A stretch of DNA of 64,000 bases, from NCBI RefSeq assembly GCF_963678635.1, contig NC_087064.1:60815548-60879547 (forward strand), given 5' to 3'. How positions within the stretch are numbered: position 1 is the stretch's first letter; each line of letters opens with the position of its first letter. The position numbers and the translations under genes are program-made. The stretch is from Symsagittifera roscoffensis (lineage: Eukaryota > Xenacoelomorpha > Acoela > Convolutidae). Positions 24,084 through 36,519 of this stretch are shown here, piece after piece. The notes beneath the pieces were generated by a model. The model saw only the letters and a list, made by a program, of their open reading frames with translations, was not told the DNA's origin and did not search any database.

Positions 24084-24145
24084 CTTTCAATCTTTAGTCA
24101 AGGTGTTTCTTCTATTATCATTTGGAAAAATGTATTTTTTTTCAG

Positions 24146-24704
24146 GCTATTAGCAACCTTGACTTGTGTGGGCCTCGCTTGTCTCATCACAACCCAGGTT
24201 CTTGCAGTGCGCAAAATGGGATTCGAAGTGAACGCATATCTCCTCAACACTTTAGTGGGAATCGCTCTCACTCTCAGTGGAACCGCATACCAAATATTCT
24301 ACTCGGACGAAAAACTGTACAACGAGTATTTCTGTTCTCACAATATCTACTGCGCCCTTATTATTGCCATATCGTCTATTTTAGCATCCTTTATATCTCC
24401 ATTAGAGACTCTTGCATTACAGAGGATAAAAGCTGCAGTTTATACGTCTATTGGCAATTCAAAAGTAGTCTTAGACTATACTCTTCAAGTCATTTTGTTC
24501 CCCGATGAAGGAATCTTCTGGTCGACGGTGTTGGGCGCGATTGTGGTAACAATAACGGCTTTTGATCTCTCACTTAACTTAGACGTGGTCATTGTTCGAT
24601 GGTTCAAAAGAAAGAAGTCGGAGATAATTGAGCAAAAAGTAAAGGAAGGACTTAACGAGAACAATCATGTTACTTTGGAGAACAATGTACAAACGAACTG
24701 TTGA
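24146..24704 (+). pseudogene. Duplicated last exon of the SLC35G-like transporter
   Basis: Near-identical copy of transporter exon 4, preceded by an intact acceptor (ttttttttcag) and open to TGA in the correct phase. It is three bases shorter near the C-terminus, with a few substitutions (a Thr to Asn change, Lys-Asp to Lys-Glu). Exons 1-3 are not duplicated in the window, so it cannot make a complete transporter alone. Because it lies in the same orientation downstream, it could act as an alternative last exon. Otherwise it is a dead exon copy. Confidence 0.75.
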
Positions 24705-25505
24705 ATAGTTGAATCGAATTCAACTGAAGTTTCTTCTCATTACGAGGCATTATTTAGTCACAAATCCTTGTCGTCTATATCGTACTTATTATCATTTGTT
24801 TTGTTTCTAAAGAAAAATGAATTCTCTGGTAATCTGTTCCGATTTGAAAATGTTGTATTTCTGATTCCATTACAGCTTTTAATGATTAACAAACTTCAGG
24901 TAATTTACAAGAGCTGCAAAGTTTCCTCATAACTTGAGTTAGGAGACTGCTACGTTTTAGAGAGTACTGATTATAAAAAATATGCTCTTAAGTTGATTTG
25001 AACTGATTTAATCAGGCAGAATTCACAATGTAGCTAAAAAACAAAACATCCGTAAGTGATCAGTTCTTTCGGAAGCTAAACTTGGCACTTTACGTGGACG
25101 ATTGCCGCGTGATAAAATTTTACAAATTGCGCAGCAAGTTACTTTTTTGTCTGGGTTTCCTCGTTCCGCCCACTCACTGATTGGAAAAAAAACTATCACA
25201 ATTCTTTGACAAAATTTATAATAAAAATTCTAATTATAACCTCTAATTTTGATTACCTAGAGAAAACTTGCAGGGGCCAAGTTTAGTATTATAGTAGGTT
25301 CCTTTCAATCGTGATTCTGATACTCTCAAAATTTTGGTCTGATTATTTTCTATTTTCAAACCAAATTGCAACTGAATTTTTCCTCACTCACAACCTGACT
25401 TACTTAACACGTTTTTCTTGAACTTGGCATAAAAGATGTCTCGGTGTCATAGAAAATTGGTCTGAACTTTTCCGTTTTTCAGATTAAAATGGACAAAAAA
25501 TATGA
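24705..25505. other. Duplicated 3' flank
   Basis: Copy of 16823-17600, with a small extra piece near 24978. No gene. Confidence 0.4.
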
Positions 25506-25509
25506 GAGG

Positions 25510-25752
25510 ATGGCAATTTTTTGAAAAAACAGACCAAAAAAGGGCCTAATTTTTGGAAGATTGTGAGCAAAAAATTGCATGTTTCGGCTCGCGCTCCACC
25601 TCAAAATGAGTATTGTTTGGCGCCTTTAGAAAATTAATAGGGTAAGTCAAAAATAGTACGAAGGGGGACCCTTTGGGTAGGCAGGGGGTCGAAACCCTGA
25701 GAGGAGGGGTAGTGCGTCCGCTCCCCCCCCCCCCCCCCTAAATCCGCCCCTG
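25510..25752. mobile_element. hAT-like MITE, CAGGGGCGGATC family, left-truncated copy
   Basis: Retains the right end AAATCCGCCCCTG and the flanking gtcttggt. Compared with the copy at 17662 it has lost the left terminus and about 270 bases of flank and element in one deletion, so it is a dead duplicate. Confidence 0.7.
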
Positions 25753-25764
25753 GTCTTGGTGATT

Positions 25765-26170
25765 TTTTTCCAGGAAATAGTCCTGGAAAAGTTTAGTTCA
25801 TGCTAAAATTTGATTTTTTTAGCGGTTCAACATTTAATTTTTCTTAAGTTTACTTCATTTTTTTTGTTGAAAGATAGGCAAATTTGACTATTAAAAAGCA
25901 AAAGTGTAAAGATCACAGAAAACGTGATCAAATTCTAGTTTCGAATATGAAATTTAATTTTCAGATATCCCAGTGGAACAAACGTTCTACCTATTGATCG
26001 ATTTTTCTCAAATTGAGTTGATTTTAATATAAAATGTCAATCACAACTTGTTTTTGAAATTCGAGTTATAAGGCCAAATATATATTTTTTGAATTTGAGA
26101 AATAGAAGGTGTGTCAAAAAACATGTCGTTATTGTTTTTTCTGTTTCATTGCGTTCATGACTCTTTTTCA
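25765..26170. repeat. Dispersed aaaacgtgatc repeat (duplicate)
   Basis: Copy of 18010-18420 carried by the segmental duplication. Confidence 0.5.
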
Positions 26171-26861
26171 ACTATCTTTTGGCTACTAATATTACTATTA
26201 TGTTTACTAAAATTACTACTTAAAATGCACTTTTTTGTAGCCATGGGCTGGAAAAAGAATCAAAAAGTTGCCTATTTTTTTCCAAATGTTTTTACGTTTT
26301 TCCCCATTTTCGAATTTGTCTTCGTACAATCAATGATGCCGGAACGTTGCACTACTAAGACAGCATTAGAATTGCGTCAAAATAGGAAAACATGCAGTCA
26401 AAAAAATTTTATATGAATTTTATTACCCTTGCGATAAGCAAGGATACTGCAAATGGGTACGGGACTTTTTTCCCGTAAACAAGTTTGTTCACATAATGGT
26501 CATTTTTGTAGCAATTGTAATTATCATTTCTACCCTGCTCAAAATCTAGAAATTCAAAGAAAACTAGCATCATTTTAGAGTAATTACGTAAACGTACTGC
26601 TTCAGGCTGTAATCAGTTTTTCAAAAAGTTTCTCAATTTTTCGTTTAAGAGTTTTAATTTTCGTCTCAGTTTCTGTCATTTCATTTCCGTTTGTTTTTGA
26701 ACGCATGTTTTTTTTATCTTTTAGCAACGATCTTTCCCACGAAGTCCAATATCCCATATAACACTCAAACATCCAATCATTGGCGACTTATACGAACAAA
26801 TAGTAGAACAACCACACACAATAATTTTTCGCTTTCAGAATAATCATCTTTTCAGCCCACG
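26171..26861. other. Duplicated flank of gene U
   Basis: Copy of 18421-19112; nothing further seen. Confidence 0.35.
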
Positions 26862-29129
26862 ATGAGCCGACAGATTAGATCCTTCAACCATTCTCTTTCC
26901 TATCCATCAAACCTCCCACGCCACTCCTCCCGCATTTCCCTCTCAGACCTTCCCTCTTCCCCCTTTCCCAGTTTTTCTAACTCACCACGCATAGACTCAG
27001 ACGATTCAACCCAAACAGTTTTTAACACCATATCTAACTTTAATAAGTCTGATATAGAAACCCCCGATGAATTCCTCAACTCCGCACCCCGCCCTAGAAA
27101 AGTTCCCAACCACCTTTTCAACCAATTGCTTCCCAACTTCCCGATGAAACGTCTCTCTCCCACTCTTCATACACTGACGCTACCCCTATCCTTTCCCCAA
27201 TGTCAAGTAATCAACCCAATGCAGCACGCCCAATGACCGACAATCAACTAGAGCATGAACTAGGATATTTTATAACTCAACAACAACGCCTTCATGATAC
27301 AAATAACGCATAAACAAATCATCAATTAAATCACAGCCTCAATATCCCAATCCTCATCTCATACAATTCAGATCGCTCCAAAAAGAGCACACCGAGTTTT
27401 AAAACGAAAGCACCCTAACACTACACCTCAATTTCTTATTATTTGTCCACGTTCATCCCGACTGTATTCACATCACCCGCAATACACTAACACCCCAGAC
27501 TTCTTAATCGACGGCTTACTATTTTTCCCGCAATACACATACTATGAGACTAACAATATAAGCCAACTGAACTTATTGGTTAATAAAATTGTGCTAGTTC
27601 CCACAATATCTTGGACTTTCTAATACAAATATACTAATCAACCGAAACTCCCACTAAAAAAACAACCCCAAAAATAACTTACTCTGCCATTCCTTCATTC
27701 ACCAACTGACCACCACCGCAACTTAACGAAAATCAGTTCACTACCATCGGCTCACACCAAACCCTAAAAAGATTAGTTGCACCACGCGCAAATAGATTTT
27801 CCATTAATCACTACGTTCATGCTGTCACCAGATACATGGAAGATACATCACACGGAGACGACCCGAAAACTAATCCTCAACTAACTGAAAATTTTTTCAT
27901 TCGAGCAAAATATATCTTCCATTCAGATAGCACTAATAAAAAGTTCGACAACATCATCGCCCGCGCATTAGCGAACACCAAGGCCCACGAACCATTTTTC
28001 AGTAAGTTTAAACATTTTGGACTCAGATTTCACTTCCTTACCCCAAGAAAAGAGACGTTCCTTGCTCGGACGAAATTATGTTAAAGACCAAACTAACCCA
28101 CACCTATACATATTAAAAGTTTATACAAAAACACTATTTATCAAACACTCCAGCCCGTAACCCACAACATCGATTTATGTTTATCAAATCCAAATATACA
28201 TATACACCACTTTATTTTTTAAATTCAACCTATTTTATTGAATCTACTAACTTATACGGCATCCTCCGCAATTATGATCCCGTCAGGTTGATGTATATAT
28301 TCTGCCCACTAACCAACACCTTTCCCATTGATGACACTCGCCCAATAATCATTTCGCCAACCAAGAATTTGTACAGCCAATTGAAATAACCCTACTCAAG
28401 TACATTCATAATACTAGAATTAATGACAAGCTTTATAATCTAATCCAAAACACAAATCAAGAACTTTCAACACTCAACGAAGAAGCAAGAACCATCAGAG
28501 CGCTTGAGCTTCCTTCGCCCCTGGTTTGCGTTAAAAACGTAATCCTCATGCTCTCCAAGCTTCTGATAACTTCTGATACGATGAAAACTAACTTCACACA
28601 TGGATTTTTCCCTGAACTAGAACCCTCGTAAGCATGAATTTTATTAAAACTACTAACAAATGAAACAAGACACTCACCATAATTACTCACATTTTTTACA
28701 TTTCTTTCTTAGATTTCACCAGTCATTCATCTAAAACAAGAAAATACAAAAAAAACTACAAATTTGTTTTATAATTTTTAAATTTTGATCTAACAATGAA
28801 ACTGAGTTATCCAAGTGCAATGAGTATTATAATCAAGTCGATAAATTATTAATTGTGTAATAAAATTCACAATTACGAAGTACTAAATTTATAAAAAGCA
28901 AGTTAATTACAAGCAATTAACTTTTTTATGTGTGCTTCTTTTATAACTTGATATTTGTACTTTAATCGACCAAATTTCAAAACATTTATCCACCAAACCC
29001 GCACAACTCGCCTACTTAGAATTGTTTAATAAATGAATTTTAAGATTCAACGATCACTGATAACAACTCTAACTTAATTTCACGCGTTTCAGACTTTCCT
29101 TTAGGCCGGTTGGAAGGAACTATAAGTAA
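26862..29129 (+). pseudogene. Unknown gene U, copy 2
   Basis: Same order of protein-like runs and the same frame changes as copy 1, starting MSRQIRSFNHS. One piece is clearer here: 27836-28084 is open as an 82-codon frame including NFFIRAKYIFHSD and KHFGLRFHFLTP. The donor is at 28628. The intron keeps a block (about 28660-28770) containing tttctttcttag, a possible extra acceptor that copy 1 has lost. The end is the NYK-TAA equivalent. Function unknown. Confidence 0.45.
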
Positions 29130-30186
29130 GCTTATTCTAACCAACGGAGCTTACTAATACCACAAAACTAACCGCATGTATAAGATGGTCCCAAGGTACT
29201 CAAACCAGACTAAATCCAAATAGAAACAGAATAAATTATTCTTTTGAAACCCACTTTCAAGTTTTATTGAAACACTAAGATTTCAAAAGAAAAACCAACA
29301 ATCTGTTTTTGGATCTATAACCGGCCTAACGCGCCGCCCAACACCACACTTATGACACACACTCAATTTTTGAAGAGAGTTGCTCTAGGGGGAGCGACTC
29401 TTTAAAATAACCGAACTAAATAAAAACAATTGTGCGAAAACAACTAATAGAACATCATAAAAAAAATTGATCTCACTAACAAGTTGTAGGTATAAAAATG
29501 CAATGTCAAAGATTTTTTAGAGCAAAAAGAAAGAGCAGCAAAGGAGATGAAACTCGATGACATTTCATTTCTGAAATGGCAAATCTATGGGTTTGTTGTC
29601 GTAGTCACAACCCTCGCAGGATTTGAAGTATGGACCCAACGGAGCATTGGAGCAAGTGCTGCATTCCTGACTTGCTCGTTGGGTAGCAAGGCTGTCGCAA
29701 TCCCTTAGTTCACCCTCGTTTTGCGGGTAAAAGCGGTAAACTGAGCGACTCTTTCTTTATCGGTACTATCGTTCCGTCCTTTGTTTTTGTCCACAATTGG
29801 TCGCAGTGAAAACCCAAAGAACAAGCATAGTTGCTCAAGATTATCTAGGTTTTCAGCTCGAGAGCAACCAGTGCCATGATGGCGTCGTCAATCGATCCTA
29901 GTTTCAGATTGCTAGTCACCCATTCATCAATTTTAACTCTGTGTCCATCGGCTTTGTAATTGTCCTCTTTGTTTGATCGCATGGCTGGTCGAAATGGAAA
30001 GTTATGCGCAACCTCACTTCTGATAAGGTTGATTATGGCATCAGTATACGATATTTTTTCAACTAAACTCGGATACGGACCTTTTCCGTTGTGAATGCAA
30101 CCTCTGAGATCATTATCATGTTATTTAAAACTAATGAGTTCTTTCTGATCTACACGCATTTTGTTCTCTTGAATAAACTTCAGAAG
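27772..30186. repeat. 2.4-kb tandem duplication, unit 1
   Basis: From gattagttgcaccacgcg to cttcagaag, this unit is repeated immediately at an offset of about 2,414 bases with roughly 1-2% differences by eye. It joins the 3' half of gene U to a reverse-oriented Cys-rich reading frame. Confidence 0.85.
29540..30090 (-). pseudogene. Cys-rich protein fragment, copy 1
   Basis: On the minus strand a frame with EWVTSNLKLGSIDDAIMALV is followed after a stop by one with RFYPQNEGELRDCDSLATQ and CSTCSNAPLGPYFKSCEGC, a paired-Cys pattern that could be a small disulfide or zinc domain. The two frames differ, so there is an intron or a break. No family recognised. Located in the 2.4-kb duplicated unit. 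Confidence 0.35.
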
Positions 30187-31543
30187 ATTAGTTGCACCAC
30201 GCGCAAATAGATTTTCCATTAATCACTACGTTCATGCTGTCACCAGATACATGGCAGATACATCACACGGAGACGACCCGAAAACTAATCCTCAATTAAC
30301 TGAAAATTTTTTCATTCGAGCAGAATATATATTCCATTCAGATAGCACTAATAAAAAGTTCGACAACATCATCGCCCGCGCATTAGCGAACACCAAAGCC
30401 CACGAAACATTTTTCAGTAAATTTTAACATTTTGGACTCAGATTTCACTTCCTTACCCCCAAGAAAAGAGACGTTCCTTGCTCGGACGAAATTATGTTAA
30501 AGACCAAACTAACCCACACCTATACATATTAAAAGTTTATACAAAAACATTATTTATCAAACACTCCAGCCCGTAACCCACAACATCGATTTATGTTTAT
30601 CAAATCCAAATATACATATACACCACTTTATTTTTTAAATTCAACCTATTTTATTAAATCTACTAACTTATACGGCATCCTCCGCAATTATGATCCCGTC
30701 AGGCTGATGTATATATTCTGCCCACTAACCAACACCTTTCCCATTGATGACACTCGCCCAATAATCATTTCCCCAACCAAGAATTTGTACAGCCAATTGA
30801 AATAACCCTACTCAAGTACATTCATAATACTAGAATTAATCACAAGCTTTATAATCTAATCCAAAACACAAATCAAGAACTTTCAACACAACGAAGAAGC
30901 AAGAACCATCAGAGCGCTTGAGCTTCCTTGGCCCCTGGTTTGCGTTAAAAACGTAATCCTCATGCTCTCCAAGCTTCTGATAACTTCTGATACGATGAAA
31001 ACTAACTTCACACATGGATTTTTCCCTGAACTAGAACCCTCGTAAGCATGAATTTTATTAAAACTACTAACAAATGAAACAAGACACTCACCATAATTAC
31101 ACACATTTTTTACATTTCTTTCTTAGATTTCACCAGTCATTCATCTAAAACAAGAAAATACAAAAAAAACTACAAATTTGTTTTATAATTTTTAAATTTT
31201 GATCTAACAATGAAACTGAGTTATCTAAGTGCAATGTGTATTATAATCAAGTCGATAAATTATTAATTGTGTAATAAAATTCACAATTACGAAGTACTAA
31301 ATTTATAAAAAGCAAATTAATTACAAGCAATTAACTTTTTTATGTGTGCTTCTTTTATAACTCAATATTTGTACTTTAATCGACCAAATTTCAAAACATT
31401 TATCCACCAAACCCGCACAACTCGCCCACTTAGAATTGTTTAATAAATGAATTTTAAAATTCAACGATCACTGATAACAACTCTAACTTAATTTCACGCG
31501 TTTCAGACTTTCCTTTAGGCCGGTTGGAAGGAACTATAAGTAA
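30187..31543 (+). pseudogene. Unknown gene U, copy 3 (5'-truncated)
   Basis: Contains only the 3' part of gene U, from RANRFSINHYVHAVTRY to the final exon. The donor is at 31042 and the terminal TAA at 31541. The 5' half is absent because the duplication begins inside the gene. Confidence 0.5.
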
Positions 31544-31954
31544 GCATATTCTAACCAACGGAGCTTACTAATACCACAAAACCAACCGCATGTATAAGAT
31601 GGTCCCAAGGTACTCAAACCAGACTAAACCCAAATAGAAAAAGATTTAATTATTCTTTTGAAACCCACTTTCAAGTTTTATTGAAACACCAAGATTTCAA
31701 AAGAAAAACCAACAATCTGTTTTTGGATCTATAACCGGCCTAACGCGCCGCCCAACACCACACTTATGACACACACTCAATTTTTGAAGAGAGTTGCTCT
31801 AGGGGGAGCGACTCTTTAAAATAACCGAACTAAATAAAAACAATTTTGCGAAAACAACTAATAGAACATCATAAATAAAATTGATCTCACTAACAAGTTG
31901 TAGGTATAAAAATGCAATGTCAAAGATTTTTTAGAGCAAAAAGAAAGAGCAGCA

Positions 31955-32540
31955 AAGGAGATGAAACTCGATGACATTCCATTTCTGAAATGGCAAGTCT
32001 ATGGGTTTGTTGCCGTAGTCACAACCCTCGCAGGATTTGAAGTATGGACCCAACGGAGCATTGGAGCAAGTGCTGCATTCTTGACTTGCTCGTTGGGTAG
32101 CAAGGCTGTCGCAATCCCTTAGTTCACCCTCGTTTAGCGGGTAAAAGCGGTAAACTGAGCGACTCTTTCTTTATCGGTACTATCGTTCCGTCCTTTGTTT
32201 TTGTCCACAATTGGTCGCAGTGAAAACCCAAAGAACAAGCATAGTTGCTCAAGATTATCTAGGTTTTCAGCTCGGGAGCAACCAGTGCCATGATGGCGTC
32301 GTCAATCGATCCTAGTTTCAGATTGCTAGTCACCCATTCATCAATTTTAACTCTGTGTCCATCGGCTTTGTAATTGTCCTCTTTGTTTGATCGCATGGCT
32401 GGTCGAAATGGAAAGTTATGCGCAACCTCACTTCTGATAAGGTTGATTATGGCATCAGTATACAATGTTTTTTCAACTAAACTCGGATACGGACCTTTTC
32501 CGCTGTGAAGGCAACCTCTGAGATCATTTTCATGTTATTT
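31955..32540 (-). pseudogene. Cys-rich protein fragment, copy 2
   Basis: Duplicate of 29540-30090. Here the frame containing RSEVAHNFPFRPAMRSNKED is open from an ATG at 32465 to a stop at 32259, and the CSTCSNAPLGPYFKSCEGC frame lies downstream. It may be the tail of the adjacent LINE remnant or a separate gene. I cannot decide. Confidence 0.35.
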
Positions 32541-32559
32541 AAAACTAATGAGTTCTTTC

Positions 32560-34773
32560 TGATCTACACGCATTTTGTTCTCTTGAATAAACTTCAGAAG
32601 GTGGTGGAAATTATGCTTAAAGTTTTCGTAACTACTTGGTGATTCATTTTCCATAAAATTTCTTAGATATTTACGAACTAAGCTGGCTTTGTTTCAAATT
32701 TTGTCATTTAATTTCCAGTAAGTAGGGTCGCGCTGATACAAGTTTGATAGCTTAACAAAAACGTGTAAAAAAATGATCAGAGATTGATATTTGAGTGCTT
32801 TGCTTTGAGTCATACTCTGTTTCGAAATTCATAAAACATAATCTAAGCGAGCAAAATCTTTATGTTGTTTTCATAATTTGTATAATCACAGAAATCATTC
32901 TTGAGTACGAAATCAGCAAAGCCAACATAAATAAGAATCTGTTCTTTGAGTTGGGTAAATTGTTTGATACGTGCATCATTGAACTTAAGTATTAAAAAAT
33001 TGTTAATATTGTCAAAATTGAGTGCTCAAAATCACCCGTCATGATAATTTTTGATTGATTGGGTAAAAATTTGATGCTTAATTTCAGGGAATTCAAAGTA
33101 TCTCGGAAGGAACTTAAGCTCGCATAAATGTTGATAACAGACCAATCAATTTTGACAAATTTTAACAATTGAAAACCTGTACTTGAAGCAATTCTTTTTG
33201 CAGGACCCAAATTTGACGACCTTAACGTTAAAAAACCACCAGAATTTTTTGAGCTCGTTATGAAATGAAATGAAACATTTTATTTATCCAGTAAACTCAG
33301 ATGTACATTTGTAAGTTTTGATATTTTTGCATCCTGAAGGCACAAAATGAAACTGGACGATTCTTTTAATTCTTGACATTTTTTGATAAGTGAGTGTGAT
33401 TTAGCTGGATTTTTTATGCTAAAAATTTTAACGTAAAAAATATCTGGTTTTTTGCACATAGACAACTTGCTTAATTTTCCCTCCAAGTCTTCTCCGGAAG
33501 TTTAGATTTCATTTTAGGCCCTTTCTTCCGTGTTAAAACTTTCAAGAGGTTGGTGAAATTGCACGATCTCTTTTTGAAGCATTCTTCCGTCAGAAGAACA
33601 TTTCAGTTTGCTATTACCGATATTTAAAATATCATTTTTCCTTGGCAGAGTAAGAATGGAAATCTACGACCTGATTAATGAGACCCTCATCCTTTTGTTT
33701 TTCTTTGCTTGGAGTTGATGCACTGTTTGTTTTAGTTTCATTAACCAAAACTACCCGGGTTGACCAAAAATGCTTATCATACAATTTTCATAAATGGGAT
33801 TCTTTTCACACAATTTCATACAACTCCATACGTATAGAAAATTGTATGAAAATTCTATGATAAGCATTTTCCCATAAATGGAAAATGTATGATAGGTATT
33901 TTCTCCATAAACCAAAAAAGTTGTTTTTCGTTCGTAAATTTATTTTCTGACAAATTTTCGGTTGTGTTTGCAACCGAACACAAGTGACAAAGACCTTGGT
34001 TACTCAAAACACCAAAGGTCGAACCGTCCTGCATTTGCAATGCATAAAAAAGGACCTGAAGTTAGCTGTCTTTCACAATTCATATAACAAAAGTACCAAA
34101 TTTTTATTTTTTGGCAAAATTTTTAATGATGATTGTTTTAAATTTTTGAATTTTCAAATTATCAGACATTGATCAAGGCATACATTAACACCCCATACAA
34201 AAGAAATAGGAATTTTCAGCGTTTTTGAAGAAAAAAAATTCAAGTGAAAAGAAAACAAAAGCCGATTTTATCGTATCCAGGACTACGTTATGCACACAAG
34301 ATATTAAATTTTGCATGCAAATTTTTTTTTTTTGAAAAATGTTTGTTTGCGTACGAAATTCGATTTGCGGTAAAAAAAAAACAAAAAAATTTTTAGGCCA
34401 AATTTTCAAAATTGCTTGAAAAAAATTTTTTTGTCGCCATCAAAAAAATACCAGTCATACAATTTCCATTTATGGGAGTTGTATGATAAGCATTTTTTCA
34501 AAAAACAAAAATCTCAGTTTTTTATCAACAGGTTGTTTTATTAGAATCAAACAGCCACAGAAATAAGTTTATACCAGTTTTCAACCATTTTTAGAAGATG
34601 TATGAAAATTGTATGACAAGCATTTTTCCACACACTTGATGCATGGAATTGTATGATAAGCATTTTCGGTGTATGGAGGTCAACCCGGGTATAGATGCAA
34701 GTGATTCGACATTTTTTCCTTCAACATTTTCGCTGCCATTAAAAAATTTATCGCTTGTGAGTTTCGTTATCTT
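32560..34773 (-). pseudogene. LINE (non-LTR retrotransposon) remnant
   Basis: Decayed minus-strand pieces follow the LINE order. Near 34700-34773, KITKLTSDKFFNGSEN matches a frame at 58887-59047 and may be ORF1. At about 33280-33485, KIFSIKNPAKSHSLIKK and LCLQDAKIS resemble the start of an AP endonuclease. At about 32992-33210, WSVINIYAS and SKIIMTGDFE resemble its central INIYAP and GDFN motifs. Near 32700, DPTYWKLNDKI resembles the stretch after the endonuclease. No RT domain remains. Stops and frameshifts are frequent. A foldback element is inserted in it. Confidence 0.6.
33754..34689. mobile_element. 936-bp foldback element with CCCGGGTTGACC ends
   Basis: Terminal inverted repeats CCCGGGTTGACC are flanked by TA on both sides (33752-33753 and 34690-34691), consistent with a TA target duplication. 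Inside, both arms carry several copies of tgtatgataagcatttt or its reverse complement (near 33770, 33845, 33885, 34455, 34475, 34605 and 34650). No transposase was seen. It interrupts the LINE remnant. Confidence 0.75.
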
Positions 34774-35698
34774 TGTAACATTCGCCCGGAAGATACATAT
34801 CGACGGAAAATAAAACTATGTCTTAAGACGACTGGCTAACGTCTAAACAGAGCTTTATATGCTTTTCACCGTCTCTACCAAGCCAGTACTTTTCGGTGGT
34901 CTTTTCTAACATCGGGTCGACAAAACGTTACTGCTTTCGGCTTCCGTCAAAACACTCAAATTAACTTAATTACATGCAGAAATAGTGAGCTCATGGCTAG
35001 GTCTCAGTATCCCCAGACCACGAGGTCACTCCTAAAAACAGGGCTACTACTATTTATTATATTACTATTGTTTTTGCTCAGTAGATAAAAATCATCATCT
35101 CCATCGAAGATGGATCAACCCCTTCCCCCAACTCCTAGCTTCTCATCCTTATCAAAATGAATCTAGTTGTTAATTAAATTCAATTCAGGACATGACAGGA
35201 AGCTAAAAGTTTATGTAAAAAGATAAAAGTTTCAGTCCCGAAACCCTTCCGGATTCTTGAATCCACTGAATCAAGCACGTTAAACTTGACTTCTCCGTAA
35301 TCCGGAAGGCTGTCTTCCACCCTTCACCGTTGTTCGCAACGGCCTTGCAACTATTGTAGCGACACAATAGTTGCAACTCGGAACGTTCACTGTCAGCTCC
35401 GTGATTTGTTGTCGTTTCTTGATCACTATTTCCGTTCTTCTCGCAATCACTACTAATGTTGTTCTGTTTTTCTTTGACTTCTTTGCCAAAATGGCCGTTT
35501 CTGACGTTTCTCAGAAACGTTACGTCATCACTTCGAAAATTTAAAATTTTAAAATACGGGAATATCCTGACCTTCACCGTTCTGCTAATCATCCGAATAA
35601 CGTCGTTAATCCTTCAAAATCATTAACTCGGAAGGTTCACTGCTAAAAATTCGAAATCTGCAGAGATTGCATTTTGTCCATTCTGGTCGAATGTCACA
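34774..35698 (-). repeat. 3' LTR of element A
   Basis: In element orientation it begins TGTGACATTCG and ends CGAATGTTACA, an 11-base imperfect terminal inverted repeat. It contains an AATAAA on the minus strand (near 35050) that could be the poly(A) signal, and the motif CCTTCCGGATT and its inverse that recur in the leader. Confidence 0.9.
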
Positions 35699-35710
35699 TA
35701 CTCCCCGGAC
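35699..35710 (-). promoter_or_regulatory. Polypurine tract candidate of element A
   Basis: Minus-strand GTCCGGGGAGTA directly abuts the LTR. The same 12 bases abut the LTR of element B, which supports a conserved function in priming plus-strand synthesis. Confidence 0.65.
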
Positions 35711-36519
35711 AGTCCGGTCAATGTCCTCATTGAATCACGCAATGTTCGTAAAATAGATACAGTGTCATCGAACAGAAATTACAAAATGCACGAAATTACT
35801 TTTATCCACGTCACATCGACTCACTGCAGAATATAATTGGCATCATACCACATCACTATAGCCTTCAAACTCTTTCCTTAATCTGCACATTGAGGATATG
35901 ACCTAAGATAAAACATATTTTCTGACTTCCAATGTCAATGTCCCGATTAAAACTTTTTCTCTTAGATTTAAAAGGTGTTGGTTTGCAGGACAGTCCTGCC
36001 AACCAACAAGCTAAAATTATCCTACTATACTTTTTCCCTTCGGAAATCTTGCTTGTTATTGTCCTGAATATTAAAATTAGGAAACTCCGTGGTTAGAAAG
36101 AACAATGAAACAACCTCCTTCTTCGAGAGATTATTCAAGCCTTCCATGTCACCACAAAGTGATCAGTTCTCCTATCTGATTAAAAACAGTCCTGTAGGCT
36201 GGAATATTTAAATACACTCCTTTACTTAAGCCTTTCTAAATAAATAGTAAGTGAGTGTCTCTAAAGCCACCCAACTAAAATCAAAATGCAAATTTATAAA
36301 TGCAACAATTTCCAAACTCAACTAAATGTTTCAGTTTTCAATTACAACTTGGTTGCTTGGTTTCTCACTTGAGTTTTTTCACACAAATAAAACAATTCTG
36401 AGTTTTAACTTTTTCTTCATCACTCCTTTGCTTTCGTCTTTTTTCGTCGTTTAGAAGTTCTAAAACTTGTAAATTCTTCTAATTTCGTCTCTTTTTGCAT
36501 CTTGTTTTTCGATCATTCG
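35711..36519. other. 3' untranslated region of element A
   Basis: About 0.8 kb between the last coding frame and the LTR, without long frames or recognised motifs. Confidence 0.5.

Larger units (their letters stand above)
21532..29370. repeat. Large tandem segmental duplication, copy 2
   Basis: Second copy of the block at 15451-21514. Differences: a 1.8-kb LTR element inserted just before the duplicated transporter exon; a deletion of the left half of the MITE near 25510; and about 115 bases present in the gene U intron here (near 28660-28770) that copy 1 lacks. Confidence 0.85.
30187..32600. repeat. 2.4-kb tandem duplication, unit 2
   Basis: Second unit. Its right end continues into sequence coding for the LINE-like frame (32600 onward), whereas unit 1 ends at the duplication junction. 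This unit's right side therefore represents the original arrangement. Confidence 0.85.

Noticed and set aside
28457-31104. Minus-strand frames of 73-77 residues repeated in the duplicated units
   Set aside because: They are antisense to the better supported gene U segment EEARTIRALELP and its splice donor.
35203-35592. 129-residue minus-strand frame inside the LTR (also 58463-58780)
   Set aside because: It lies entirely within the LTR and is present in both copies only because the LTRs match; no protein motif. An LTR-encoded accessory protein is not excluded but unsupported.
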